From: Chondrosia reniformis
Lineage: Eukaryota > Porifera > Demospongiae > Chondrillida > Chondrillidae
Reading direction: 5' to 3'
Length of the DNA stretch: 64,000 nt
Assembly: GCA_947172415.1 (NCBI GenBank)
Contig: OX359196.1
Span: forward strand, 6,263,901-6,327,900
Position numbers and translations under genes: made by a program. Position 1 is the stretch's first letter. Every line of letters starts with the position of its first letter. Of the stretch, positions 12,728 to 24,200 are shown piece after piece. Under the pieces are notes generated by a model. The model had not been told where the DNA came from. It did no database searches and worked only from the letters and a program-made list of their open reading frames with translations.

Positions 12728-13065
12728 GGAAATGTGTACATACCCATTAATTTTGGTTACAGTCAACAAGTGAAATTTTAAAAGCACTTTTCTATTTAAA
12801 AGAAAATGCATAACTTATGCACATATATGAAAAAAGTATCCTTACTTTAATAAATAATAGCACCATATTTAACTTAGTTAGTTCACAAGACACATCTATC
12901 ACATTGAAGTCAGATACATAAACAGATAAAATTTGATTTGAGGGAGGAAACATAAAATTGTACATACATACATTATATATCTTTAGACAATATCTGCTGA
13001 AAAGCTAATTACAAAATTAATGATCTTCAATGTCACTCTGTACACAAAGTGGTGCTGTACACCAA

Positions 13066-13320
13066 ATGGTTAAGTACCTACAAAAGAATATCAATAAGTG
13101 AATACTCTACTTATGAGGACCTCTTACTAAGAGGATCCTAATGGTTAAGTACCTACAAAAGAATATCAATAAGTGAATACTCTACTCATGAGGACCTCTT
13201 ACTAAGAGATCCTAATGGTTAAGTACCTACAAAAGAATATCAATAAGTGAATACTCTACTCATGAGGACCTCTTACTAAGAGATCCTAATGGTTAAGGAC
13301 CTCTTACTAAGAGGATCCAA
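13066..13320. repeat. 74-75-bp tandem repeat, about 3.4 copies
   Basis: Units begin ATGGTTAAGTACCTACAAAA at 13066, 13141, 13215 and 13289 (the last truncated). They lie downstream of the PNKD-like gene, between the two convergent 3' ends. The copies are nearly identical. Confidence 0.9.
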
Positions 13321-13349
13321 GGTCAACATCTATATAAAGTATGAAGGTT

Positions 13350-13942
13350 ATTGAAGGTGTACGTGTATCTAGAGGAGGCCCTTATTGAAGGTGTACGTGT
13401 ACCTAGAGGAGGCCCTTATTGAAGGTGTACGTGTACCTAGAGGAGGCCCTTATTGAAGGTGTACGTGTACCTAGAGGAGGCCCTTATTGAAGGTGTACGT
13501 GTACCTAGAGGAGGCCCTTATTGAAGGTGTACGTGTACCTAGAGGAGGCCCTTATTGAAGGTGTACGTGTACCTAGAGGAGGCCCTTATTGAAGGTGTAT
13601 GTGTACCTAGAGGAGGCCCTTATTGAAGGTGTATGTGTACCTAGAGGAGGCCCTTATTGAAGGTGTATGTGTACCTAGAGGAGGCCCTTATTGAAGGTGT
13701 ACGTGTACCTAGAGGAGGCCCTTATTGAAGGTGTACGTGTACCTAGAGGAGGCCCTTATTGAAGGTGTACGTGTACCTAGAGGAGGCCCTTATTGAAGGT
13801 GTACGTGTACCTAGAGGAGGCCCTTATTGAAGGTGTATGTGTACCTAGAGGAGGCCCTTATTGAAGGTGTATGTGTACCTAGAGGAGGCCCTTATTGAAG
13901 GTGTACGTGTACCTAGAGGAGGCCCTTATTGAAGGTGTACAA
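13350..13942. repeat. 34-bp minisatellite, about 17.4 copies, abutting the RING gene stop codon
   Basis: The 34-bp unit reads ATTGAAGGTGTACGTGTACC followed by TAGAGGAGGCCCTT, with an ACG/ATG variant at one site that alternates in blocks. The last partial copy ends at 13942; the complement of the RING gene stop codon occupies 13943-13945. The array is therefore probably the 3' UTR of that gene. Confidence 0.92.
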
Positions 13943-16358
13943 CTAACTTGGGTTCCCACTTTCTTGTAGCTGTTGTGGTACAACCACTATCTCTTCTCCA
14001 GTAACCACTGCCACTGAAATTGACTGATTACTCATGTTCACAGTCACAGCATCCTCTGATCTACTTCTGTGAGAAGAACTCCTTGAATTATTCTGAGTTG
14101 ACAGGAGAGAAGGAGAGAATCACAAAGGAGCAACCTTAATAAACCAACACAAACCCCATGTACATATCTACGTACATAGGTACAGGTGTGTATGGTTAGT
14201 GTGTCAATACTCTGCTACAATACTGTCTGCCTATCACAGCGATTAACACAATTATCATCACACCTTACAATTAATTGCATTCAAACAGTTGTAAAGCTTG
14301 AAGGAATGGTGCAGACATAAGCAGTGAATATGCCCCACCTTGTCTTCATATGCTGTCACTATGTCAACTTTGCAGAGGGGACAAGTACGCTTGTCATACA
14401 ACCATGGATCAACACAGCTCTTGTGAAATTCATGACTGTTATTGGGCAAGCAAAATACATACATATATACGTATGTACGTACTTACATGACATGTATATA
14501 CGTACGTATATATGTGGCTGTTGAGAAAATATACATACGTACAAACCATATAGCATAAATATAGTTATATAGTCACTAATGCAGAAGAGGTATACAGTAT
14601 TCCTTATGACCACCAACTTGCGACCATTAAGAAATTGGCACGATAAAAGAGTTTAACTGGCATGTACACATAATGACAGGAAATTTGATTTAATGCTTTG
14701 GTTAGTGAAATTGATGATTCATTGATATTAAGAAAGGAATAGAGAAAAATGTTACAAGTTTACCAGTAAGATGTTTTTATTAAAAGTGAAAGATGGGTTT
14801 GCTTTGAAACTATCAGGGTGACTTTCACAGATCAATTATTTTTAGATTTCATTATTTTGATTAGTGTGCATAACCACAGACAGACTAATTAGTGATCTTA
14901 CTTGCAGTACAGCTGTCTGATGACATCTCTAGGCTTGTAGTCCTCAAGGCAGATTGCACATCTGTCCTCCTCATTCACTCCTTCCGGGTCCTCTTCAGCC
15001 AGCTAATACACCAGTGGGGGGAGAATAGTGAAGACCAATACTGGATAAGATGTCACACAGGTAGGACTTAAGAATGTGATTTATGTATGTACACACCTTG
15101 GTCTTCTTATAGGTCTTCAAATTGCAATGATTGATTGCTTTCCGGGTCTGTGTCTGAACTTGTTCCTGGAAAGGAAAAGAGGCCAATCAAATCAAAGGTC
15201 TCACTGAGAATGTAGGAGGCATAGAATCAACATTAGAAAGAGATCAATTTGAAAGACCTCGGCTATGTACGTAAGTGACATTAAAAGTTAATACCTCAGA
15301 ACGACAGGAAGAAGTCACAGTCTTTTCAATAGAAGATAGAAGTAGTAGTAGTAGTAGTAAGATAAAAGTATACATGTAGATAAATAGGAATTCACACTTA
15401 TTAAATCATGTCCATATTCAGACTATAACACAGGATAGTCAGGCCACAACGCACACACATAATTCCACCTCACACAAAATCATTCATGTCTATGCCTATA
15501 ATAATAATAATAATCCAGCAAAGCCACGCTTTATAGATGGAAGACATTTGGTAAATATATAATTACTTATGTAACACACCTGGACACATGTACTAGGCGG
15601 GGACATCACTGCACATACAACAAATACTGTACCTGATTCCTTCTGTTCCTCAATATTGTGTGACAGCGCTTGACATAGTTAAATATAAACCAGACTATTG
15701 CCAAGAGAAGCAATAGACAGAACGCAAACATTACAAAAGTGAACGTCCAGTTATTTGGAATAAATGGTTGGGGATCACTTGTGTCCGGATCAAAGGAGTC
15801 AGTGATTTCGCCATTTCCAATGTAAAATACTGACAGCTTCACATCGTGTGTTTGTGATTGAAACCAACTTTGGAGAGGACAGTTACGTTCGTCTTTAGTG
15901 ACTAGTATAACTGTCTTTTGAATACCTAATGTTTTTCGTAATAAACTTTCTTCAATATCTTTATCGATACAAATAATAGTCACACTTGCCCTGCTGCTAC
16001 AGTTGATTATTTCCCGCTCCACAAAGGATATCTGATCAATAAGACTATTATCACAAACGTAAGTATAAACTGCACTTGTTATGTTCTCCATAGATTTACA
16101 ATTCGATCGGTGTTTCCTCATACATTCTTTTTCAACGAAATTGTCCGCTTCCCAAGATAGTTCTAAATCGGTGTAGTTTCTTGCCTCAATACTGGATTTC
16201 ATATACTTTCCATCAATACATTCAGAATCGTTCGACGGAGAAGTCTGCGTAAACACAAGTTTGGCCTTGCTGTAAGACACTGGAGATTTTACACTACTAG
16301 CGGTTGATGTAATAATAAAATAAAAGAAGAAAACTCCAACCATCTCTACGACCCTCAT
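13943..16358 (-). CDS. transmembrane RING-H2 E3 ubiquitin ligase (RNF13/goliath-like)
   Basis: Five exons: 15633-16358, 15097-15165, 14902-15002, 14339-14435, 13943-14092; 380 residues. Order: signal peptide ([18 protein letters not shown]), a cysteine-bearing luminal region in the place of the PA domain, one membrane helix near residues 204-228 ([19 protein letters not shown]), a basic juxtamembrane stretch, and a RING-H2 finger. The finger's metal ligands are all visible: CAIC, then CNHEFHKSC across an exon junction, then CPLC. A short Ser-rich tail follows. The layout matches the PA-TM-RING family, which sits in endosomal or ER membranes and ubiquitinates cargo. The luminal domain is too divergent for me to confirm a PA fold, so the exact member is open. 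Head-to-head with RPL9. Confidence 0.85.
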
Positions 16359-16637
16359 TATTGTTTACGAGACTATTACGCAATTACCGTGAACGGATTA
16401 CTGCGCATGCTCAGTAGTACATGTATACTTAGCTTCAATTCTTAAGAGGATACGTTTTTGAAGCGGCTTGAAAATAAAGTAGGATACGTTAGGTTAAACT
16501 GTAAATCAGTAAATTAATATGTGAAGTACCATTATTGTGCTTTAGTGATTACTTTAGTCGTCGTACCATTTTCTTGTAATAAAAAGTGCCTTTCCTGACC
16601 ACGTGGTCAAGTGTAACGTACTATTCTCTTTTAGACA
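16359..16637. promoter_or_regulatory. shared intergenic promoter, RING ligase / RPL9
   Basis: 279 bp between divergent start codons. A CTTTT pyrimidine tract sits just upstream of the RPL9 ATG (TATTCTCTTTTAGACAATG), as expected for a ribosomal-protein gene start (TOP-like; inference). Confidence 0.5.
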
Positions 16638-17484
16638 ATGAAGACGATCCAGACTAGCAAAATTGTGACCATTCCGGACAAAGGTAGGTGTATCTCCTTG
16701 TCAGCGGATCATTCACAAGGTTGTTGCCAGCCGCTTTGCTGCATTAAACCATTTTTCTGTCTCGTTCACAGTCGTAGTCACTTTAAAAGGCAGAAAAATT
16801 GAAGTAAATGGACCTCGAGGAAAATTAGAAAAAGATTTTGGTCATGCGGACTTAGAGTTGATACGAGTTGATAAGAAGAGAATCAAGATCCAAGTGTGGT
16901 ACGCAAACAGAAAACAGATAGCAGGGGTCAACACAATAAGTAGCCATATTGAGAACATGTTCAAGGGAGTGTTATATGTAAGCAGTAGTTATGACTAAAG
17001 TGTTGCTGCAGTCATGAAAATTTTAACATCTGTGTATGTAGGGGTACAGATACAAGCTAAAGGCTGCTTATGCGCATTTTCCAATCAATGTTGTCACATC
17101 AGAAGGAAATACATTGGTGGAGATAAGAAACTTTCTTGGGCAGAAAAACTTGCGAACTGTAAGGTGGTTAAATCCTTGCAATAAATGTATCTTCACTACA
17201 GCCACTTTCACAGGTGAGAATGAGAAAAGGGGTTACCTGCAAATCAACTGGCAATAAAGATGAATTTCAGGTTGATGGAAACGATATTGAACTTGTTTCT
17301 CTATCAGGTTAGTTACTATTGTATTTACACCTCAAAAGTACCCGACCATGCAGATGTGTTATACTTGTTTCTGTTCACAGCGGCTCTAATTCACCAGTCC
17401 TGTCTTGTAAGAAATAAGGACATCCGCAAGTTCTTGGACGGTATTTATGTGTCAGAGAAGACCACAGTAGACCCCATTGAGTAA
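16638..17484 (+). CDS. RPL9: 60S ribosomal protein L9 (uL6)
   Basis: Five exons: 16638-16683, 16772-16977, 17042-17158, 17214-17307, 17381-17484; 188 residues, close to the usual 190-192. Diagnostic blocks: [65 protein letters not shown] and the C-terminal [15 protein letters not shown]. It is a large-subunit protein near the GTPase-associated centre. Intron 1 and exon 2 are short; all junctions are in phase. The nearest poly(A) signal on this strand (17692) lies beyond the stop codon of the convergent CCDC134 gene, so the two transcripts probably overlap at their 3' ends. Confidence 0.97.
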
Positions 17485-17579
17485 CATTTGAACTGTATTA
17501 CATTGTGCTTTTGAAATTATTGTTGAATTGGTGACAAATGGTTTAAATACTGTGTTAGATGCATACAGGATGGCAAAGG

Positions 17580-18947
17580 TCATAGTTCAACATGGGCACC
17601 TCTTAGCTTTGGGCCTCTCTTTGTCTTTTTCTCATGTCTTTTCTTGTTTCTCTTGTCTGTTGTGCTTATGGGTGGGGCCTATTTCAGGATCAATAAAAGT
17701 TTAAGAATTTACACTGACATGTTATTGTGGCAAAGTACTCACTGTAGTAGTCTTATAGGGATTCTGTAACAGCGGGTCTCTAGCTATGAGACCCAACTCC
17801 TGTGCCATCTACATAATAAGGGGTACAATATATGATATAAGTGAGAATACGAGATGGTTGGACACAAATGTTCTGTAGGGGGGCAAATGCCTCCCCCTTC
17901 TATGTAGTCCTGGTATGTATATAAACTATTTAGTTCAGTTGGCTTACAAGTTTTAAATGCAACACATGAGCAGAGTAGTCCTGGTATGTATATAAACTAT
18001 TTAGTTCAGTTGGCTTACAAGTTTTAAATGCAACACATGAGCAGAGTAGTCCTGATAAACACTGCTTCTGTTGCAGAAATCTAAGGCCCACTTTACGATT
18101 GGTTTCCAACCTTTGTGTCTACGATAGATCTACAAGAACAAAGAGTCTGTTGCATTTCATAAAACTTTAAAAGTCACTATAACCAGTAGTCTCACATCTT
18201 TAGTCATTTCTGGCAGTTGAATGGCCATGTCACCGAGGAGGGCAGTATTCTCTAGAATGGCAGTAAGAACTACAACACAATACATAAAGTTATAAGTACA
18301 TACGTGTCACACATGTCTCTGAGATTGGTTATGTTGTACCATCTTTCAGTCCTTCATTATCTGGTAGCTGATTCTGTGGAGGTAACAGATTGCTATCATT
18401 TGCCTTCAACCAGGACTCTGATAACACCTATTGTTCACAGGAAAAATAACAAGATGCCACCATATGATAGGAGCCCATATACATTCAGCACTGAACATTG
18501 CCAAGAGAATTAATAGATATACATTATTCACTAGTAATATAAGTCAATTAATAGTGGTACAAAGTACTGTACTTACCTTGATGATATTATGCAGTGTCAC
18601 TTTCAGGAGGTCATATCTCTTGGCATAGTCGTCCTTCTGTCTCATGCTAGCAACCGCTTGTAATTGCATCTTTCGCGTATCCAAAAATAATCTTGTATCT
18701 TTTCAAAGTCAATTAAAGATTAATTAACAAATAAATCCCTGTTAGCCTGTGCGACAATATACACGTATTTATACATTGCAGCTTTACCCATATTATTGAA
18801 GTGAAAGTGAAGGATACAAATGCTATAAGCCTTATCAGTACTTGTTACATTGGATTTATACTGTTCGCCGACCTTTTCCGGTTCGTCTTCTGTCAGCACA
18901 TGTACAACTGTGGATAAAAGGACTACGAGCAGACATGTTTTTAGCAT
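17580..18947 (-). CDS. CCDC134: CCDC134 homologue, secreted/ER-retained protein
   Basis: Seven exons: 18842-18947, 18577-18698, 18340-18427, 18196-18269, 18019-18129, 17743-17808, 17580-17678; 221 residues (human 229). A signal peptide (MLKTCLLVVLLSTVVHVLT) opens it. Matches in order: RKMQLQAVASMR, GLKDGVLTAILENTALLGDM, GWKPIVKWALDFCN, MAQELG, LLQNPYK and a Lys/Arg-rich tail. The last four residues are HVEL; vertebrate CCDC134 ends QSEL, an ER-retrieval signal, and HVEL fits the same KDEL-type pattern. The family acts in the ER on glycoprotein maturation and MAPK signalling (family knowledge). Exon 5's donor lies inside a 71-bp tandem duplication, so a second copy of the donor sits in the intron. 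The exon 1 donor (A|GTACTG) is chosen on phase and similarity and is less certain. Confidence 0.88.
17692..17697 (+). terminator. AATAAA poly(A) signal candidate for RPL9
   Basis: First AATAAA after the RPL9 stop codon, in GGATCAATAAAAGTTTAAG. It lies just past the acceptor side of the last CCDC134 exon on the other strand. Confidence 0.5.
17906..18050. repeat. 71-bp tandem duplication spanning a CCDC134 splice donor
   Basis: Two copies with a 71-bp period, essentially identical, covering the 3' end of exon 5 (coding HVLHLKL), its GTAAGC donor and adjacent intron. The exon-proximal copy lies at about 17977-18048; the duplicate lies inside the intron. Confidence 0.9.
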
Positions 18948-19185
18948 TTTGTGGGGGAAATCCCTAGTTTGAACTACTAACCCAAGTTTGATTTCCTTCT
19001 GATCCTTCAAGTACAGTACATGTGAAGAAACCACGTTGAACGAATACGCAACGTAATCTAGTTTTAAAGATAGCAATAGCTCAATCAGTATTCATATATT
19101 TTGGTACAGACTAGACTGTTTGGCCATTTCCGTAGCATGCCAGTACGAGTATTCTCTTATTTCTTAGATACTGCAGTCTTTTGCG
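18948..19185. promoter_or_regulatory. shared intergenic promoter, CCDC134 / LEM-kinase
   Basis: 238 bp between divergent start codons, with no ORF across it that I would call. Presumed bidirectional promoter from position only. Confidence 0.45.
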
Positions 19186-20706
19186 ATGGCACACACCTAT
19201 TTGAGTGACGAGGATCTTCGGAAGAAGTTGAAAGAATATGGTATTCAGGCTGGTCCTATCAATCACTCCACGAGAGCAATTTATGAAAAGAAGCTACGTT
19301 CACTTTTGCAAGAAAGAAAGCGAGACAACGAGGCTGACAGTAATGTTGAACCAGAGCCAAAGAAGCCGCGATATGGAGGCAATGGGAATAAGAAACAGCC
19401 GAAAAAGTCTAAAGTCATTAAAACACCTAATTCTGCAAGAAACAGAGCAATAAGTGCAACTCTAAGGAAGAATGACTGCTCCAAGGAAAAGAGGAGGGGA
19501 AAACCCGTTGCTAGCATGGAGGCGACAATTGTAGCTGATACAGGAGATCCATCTGTATTGTACCCCAGGCGGGCAAACAATGAACTATCAGACACTGACT
19601 TAACCATTGGAGAGGATACTAGACCCCAAGCTGCTTCTCCTGGAAGTGCCTCCTTCAAGTTTCCAAAGGTTGACACTGACAGTATTCAGAATGCTGTTAA
19701 GAAAGGGCTTGGCTTTGTGAAGGATTTAGTGGGTCTTGGGAAGAGCCCCTCCAGAGCAGCTGTGGGGTCAGCCAAGCTAGAGCCAGTAGCTAAGAGTGCC
19801 TCCTTAACAGCACTTAAGCAAGAGATTAGACAAGATATGTTTCGTCAGTCTCCTGAAGCGATGGACTTGATGGAAAAGCCAGTCTCTGATCTACCAAGCT
19901 CCTCACGTAAGCCTTCGGGAGAGAAGTATGACTGGGAGCTGCAGCCAGGAGATGTCCATGTGTGTCGGAGGCAGGATGGGAGCCTCTGGAGCCTTGGAAA
20001 AGGTGGATTTGGTGTTGTCTACAAAGGTATCATGGGAGGAGTAGACGAGGTAGCCGTTAAAGTAGTCCACGTCAATTCTCCTATTTTAATTCAGCAACTG
20101 AAGCAGGAGATTGATATGATCAGTAAAATGAGGCACAAGCACATTTTACAGTTTTACGGAGCATGTGTGGATCCTTCCACTGTGTACATGGTCACTGAGT
20201 TGATGCAGCGAGATCTCTTCTCTGCTCTCAGAAGCATGCCAAACCAGTACAAGTGGAGTGGTGTGTACGGACCACAGGTTTCCATTGGGATTGCTTCAGG
20301 AATTCACTATCTCCACACCCGTAGACCTCCAGTGGTCCACCGAGACATTAAAAGTCCAAACATACTGTTAACTGACTCCCTGGCCAAGATAGCCGATGTA
20401 GGATTGGCTCGTACTAAAGCTGAATCTGATATGACTGCACAGAAGGGTTTCACAGTGGCCTGGGCTGCTCCCGAGGTAGTGTACCGGAGGAGAGCTACAG
20501 AGAAGATTGACATATGGAGCTTTGGGATCATCCTTTGGGAGATAGTGACTGGTCAACTCCCCAGGTCTGGTCACCTAAGTTTGCCTTACTCAGCTCCTCC
20601 TTCAGTGCGCCAGATCTACCAGGCCTGCACCATGGATGATGCTACTCAGAGACCAAACTCTTTAGAGCTTGTTGTCAGTTTAAAATCTTGTGCAGAACAA
20701 CCCTGA
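19186..20706 (+). CDS. LEM-domain protein kinase (single exon, 506 aa)
   Basis: One uninterrupted exon in a region where almost every other gene is split. Residues 5-42 form a LEM domain: LSDEDLRKKLKEYGI, then GPINHSTRAIYEKKL, matching emerin/LAP2/MAN1, which bind BAF at the nuclear envelope. Residues 50-110 are strongly basic with likely nuclear localisation signals (KKPR, KKQPKKSK, KRRGK). A low-complexity linker follows. Residues about 262-500 form a TKL-type protein kinase: glycine loop GKGGFG (271-276), VAVK lysine 292, HRDIKSPN with Asp387 and Asn392, metal-binding DVG in place of DFG (404-406), WAAPE (426-430), and DIWSFGIILWE. All catalytic residues are present, so it is probably active. 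No membrane helix is seen. I know of no described LEM-kinase fusion. A processed (retrocopied) origin could explain the missing introns. Confidence 0.88.
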   Translation: MAHTYLSDEDLRKKLKEYGIQAGPINHSTRAIYEKKLRSLLQERKRDNEADSNVEPEPKKPRYGGNGNKKQPKKSKVIKTPNSARNRAISATLRKNDCSKEKRRGKPVASMEATIVADTGDPSVLYPRRANNELSDTDLTIGEDTRPQAASPGSASFKFPKVDTDSIQNAVKKGLGFVKDLVGLGKSPSRAAVGSAKLEPVAKSASLTALKQEIRQDMFRQSPEAMDLMEKPVSDLPSSSRKPSGEKYDWELQPGDVHVCRRQDGSLWSLGKGGFGVVYKGIMGGVDEVAVKVVHVNSPILIQQLKQEIDMISKMRHKHILQFYGACVDPSTVYMVTELMQRDLFSALRSMPNQYKWSGVYGPQVSIGIASGIHYLHTRRPPVVHRDIKSPNILLTDSLAKIADVGLARTKAESDMTAQKGFTVAWAAPEVVYRRRATEKIDIWSFGIILWEIVTGQLPRSGHLSLPYSAPPSVRQIYQACTMDDATQRPNSLELVVSLKSCAEQP

Positions 20707-21261
20707 CACAGTATATATTTACAATGTTTTAAAGGTTGTTTTGCAGTATGAAACTGGATATATAAATAGTTGTGCATGTTATGTCACATTTTAAAAACTA
20801 TACAACAATATCTAAATGTACAATTCAATTTACCTTATATATGTAATTAATACAAGTTGTTACACATTTACAAATGATACTCAGTGGAGGATCATCTCTC
20901 TAGGATATAATTACCTATATATAAAGTGGTCACTTCAATTGAGACCCAGAAATTCATCTATGTACATTATATATATACTTTTAAAAACACTAGGTCCCAT
21001 ATCCTATGCATTTTTGATGAAACTTAAAATTTGCCTAATCTTTCACCATACATTAACTTTGTATACCATGATTTAATGGTTGTAATTAAATCAAATGGAA
21101 AGATCTATCTCTCATCATACATTAAAATCAATAAGAAAAATAAAAACTCCAACACAAATTATACAAGGTCCAGGTAAACTTGTGTTCTTTATTTATGTAA
21201 AATACAACTTCCATGTTTAACTACCAAATGTATAATACATCATCAGTCCCAAAGAAATTGG
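20707..21261. other. intergenic, convergent 3' ends
   Basis: 555 bp, very AT-rich, between the LEM-kinase and GH20 stops. It presumably contains both 3' UTRs. No other gene seen. Confidence 0.5.
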
Positions 21262-24200
21262 TTACAAAAGGGAATACATTTTATCACAGCGTTTAAGATG
21301 GTCACACTGACACCTGATTGGACAGGCTAATGTTCCCCTGGAGAGTAGATTCTGCAGGAAAACAACAATTCCAATCTGACATGTATATACATATAGCAGC
21401 AAAGTTGTGAAGATGGAAAATCTGTGAAAAAAATATTTTATGCTAAACCAACGGACAACCATCTTTATATTATAATAAAAAGGGCAATGAATAAATATTT
21501 TCAGCATAAAATCTAAGTGAGTTAGCATAGGCTGTATGACTACTAAGAAACTGACCACTAGGTGATGTCTAATTCTCTTCTGCAACTCTTTCTTTGGAAT
21601 GGTGCTATTGTAGTTCCACAAAGAACCAGCTACTGCAATTCCTTTAGGCCAGAGCTGAGGAAAATAGCATTGTAAATTACTTTGGACAAAGGGCAATTCC
21701 TGCAGTACATTCAACAACAGTGGTATGGTGCCACTTTTGGTAAATTGTTGTAATCTCTTATTCTAAAAGCAGTAACTACATTTGCCATGACCAAATAAAG
21801 CCTTACCAAACCAGATGCTGACTTCACAAATGTCTCATCCATTGTCTGGTCATGCATCCATGAGGCCAATGGGTCCTTCACATGATGACTAGCACACTCT
21901 TTTGGAGCCCAACTGGATGTCCACAGCAATCCTTCTCCTCCCATGATCCTCTTGTTGAGATAAGACTGGACAGCAATAATACAAAAATGCAGATTGCTTA
22001 GGTATTGTATATTACTCTTTTGATACATATGGAACAAATTGAGAGTGGAATTCAAATAAAAACTTTTTTATATATACACACAAACCCACACCTACACACA
22101 CCTTGCTTCCCTTTCCAACAAAGGAGTCTGTCCATGCATCCTCTACTGAAACAAGTGGATCATCTAGCCTAAAGCTAGACCTTGGAGAAGCAAAACTAAA
22201 AAAAGTGACATGCAAGGAACTAAAAAGATAACAAGATCCCCCGAACCAATCTTTACCTTTGTATACCCTTGGCTGCCAAGTCCAACACTGATTGGTTACT
22301 TTTGGCCTGTGTCATCAGTGACTCAATATCCTAAGATATCATAACCAAGGACTACAATATTGAGTCTTAGAAATCTTATCACATATTGCAGTACAGCATT
22401 GATGCTTACAATATTAGTAATGAAAGGGATTTCCTCCCATCCAATAGGCCTTTTCCCTAAGGATAACACATGCTTTATCAATTCTTTTGCCAAAGACGTC
22501 ATAGCTATGAAGAAGAGAAATGGTCCAACAAAAAGATTAGAATAAAGCCATAGAAAATTAAACACTCAGAAATGTACAAATTCTTAGACTCCAAAAAATG
22601 GAGCATACTATAATAAGGTGCATAACTACTGATAATTTGATACATATGAAAAATCTAAGATACCATTTTCCTACATGCTATGCCTATTCTGTAAAAGAGC
22701 CTATAGGGGAACTAAACCTGAAGAGAGCTTTGAGATATGAATGTTAACACAGTATAAATCATTAGAGGTAGAAAATGTGATGCCTGGAAAGTCTGCATAT
22801 CAACTGTTTATACAGAGTATATAAACAGTAATGGTCAACTCAATAAAGCCATACACAAATATATAAGTATATCTACGACAACACCTAATCTGAAAGAAAT
22901 TCAAATTGTCCTTACAATCAGGTGTACAACTTCCATGTTCCTTAACATCTTCTCCTCCAATATGAACATGGCTGTCAGGAAATAAACTTGCAATTTCAGA
23001 TAACAATTTTTTCAGTATCAATAAGGAATCACCCTGTAAGTGGTACAGAACTTCACATTTGTTTACCAACACAAACCGAACAAGGTTCACTAGATATACC
23101 TGAGGGTCATTGTATATCTGCATCAATTGGTCATCACAGAATTTCAAACCTCTTTTAGAAAGTATCTTTAAGCTACCAAGATGGCTACTGTATGTACACA
23201 TATAAGAAACATCTAAGAACTTGCTACCTGCTTTATAGACTATCTATCAATTTGAGACATATCTACGTAATTATCTGTCTACATTCTTACGGGATATCCA
23301 GTTCAGGAATCACTCTGATACCTCTGGCTCTTGCAAACTGAACAATCTCTCTGACATCATTTTGAGTATAAAATTGATTTGAAAGCTGATGAGTTAGTTC
23401 GGGATATCTGAAAAATTATTGAACAACACTATAGCAACTCTAATATAAACATAAAATGTAAAATATGTAATAATGTACATAAATATGTATGTAAACATGG
23501 TCACCTTACATTTTGCTTTCAATGCTATAAATGCACCAATCAGCAAAGTGCCAGTGAAATACATTCATCTTTAAGTAACTCATAGCATCAAGGATATTGA
23601 AAAGAAAATCTTTTGGAACAAAACGATGCCTAGTACAAGTAAACATTTTAATTAATACATACAGGCAATCCAGCTGTTACTGAGAATGTCATGTGATTAT
23701 CATGTGACTACAACAAAGTAACTTGCTTACCCAGTGTCAAGCATTAGTCCTCTGTGTCGATACTTGGGAAGGTCTTCAATATGTAGTTCTGAAAACCTGA
23801 CACAACCATTTTCTTGGACTAACTGAAGAAAGGATTCTAGACCATATCTACAAAAATACCATGAAATTAAATGATAGACATTGAAACTGTATGCATATAG
23901 AACTCACAATGCTCCGAAAGGACTGATCGCATGAATACTCAATGTGTTATCTTCACTAATCACCAGAGAATATTCATAGTTTGTTTCAAAATGTAAATCC
24001 TCTCCATCACTCTCCAGATAAATCTTCAAGTGCTTGACCCCAGGTTTCCTGCACTCCAGAGTGTCGAGAGGAGACACCCTCTGTCGTATCAGTTTCTCGT
24101 ATCTAGCTATGCCCTGGGAGAGAATACGCGAGGGGGAGCTGTATTTCACTGAAAAGTCACTATCGATAGCTAACAGACCACCACCTGGTGGAATTAGTAT

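Noticed and set aside
13350-13942. Possible CRISPR array (regular 34-bp repeats)
   Set aside because: Units are directly contiguous with no unique spacers, and the DNA is from an intron-rich animal genome; it is a minisatellite.
14258-14464. RING-like ORF with its own ATG
   Set aside because: The methionine is in intron sequence; the true exon starts at 14435 after a CAG acceptor and joins the upstream half of the RING.
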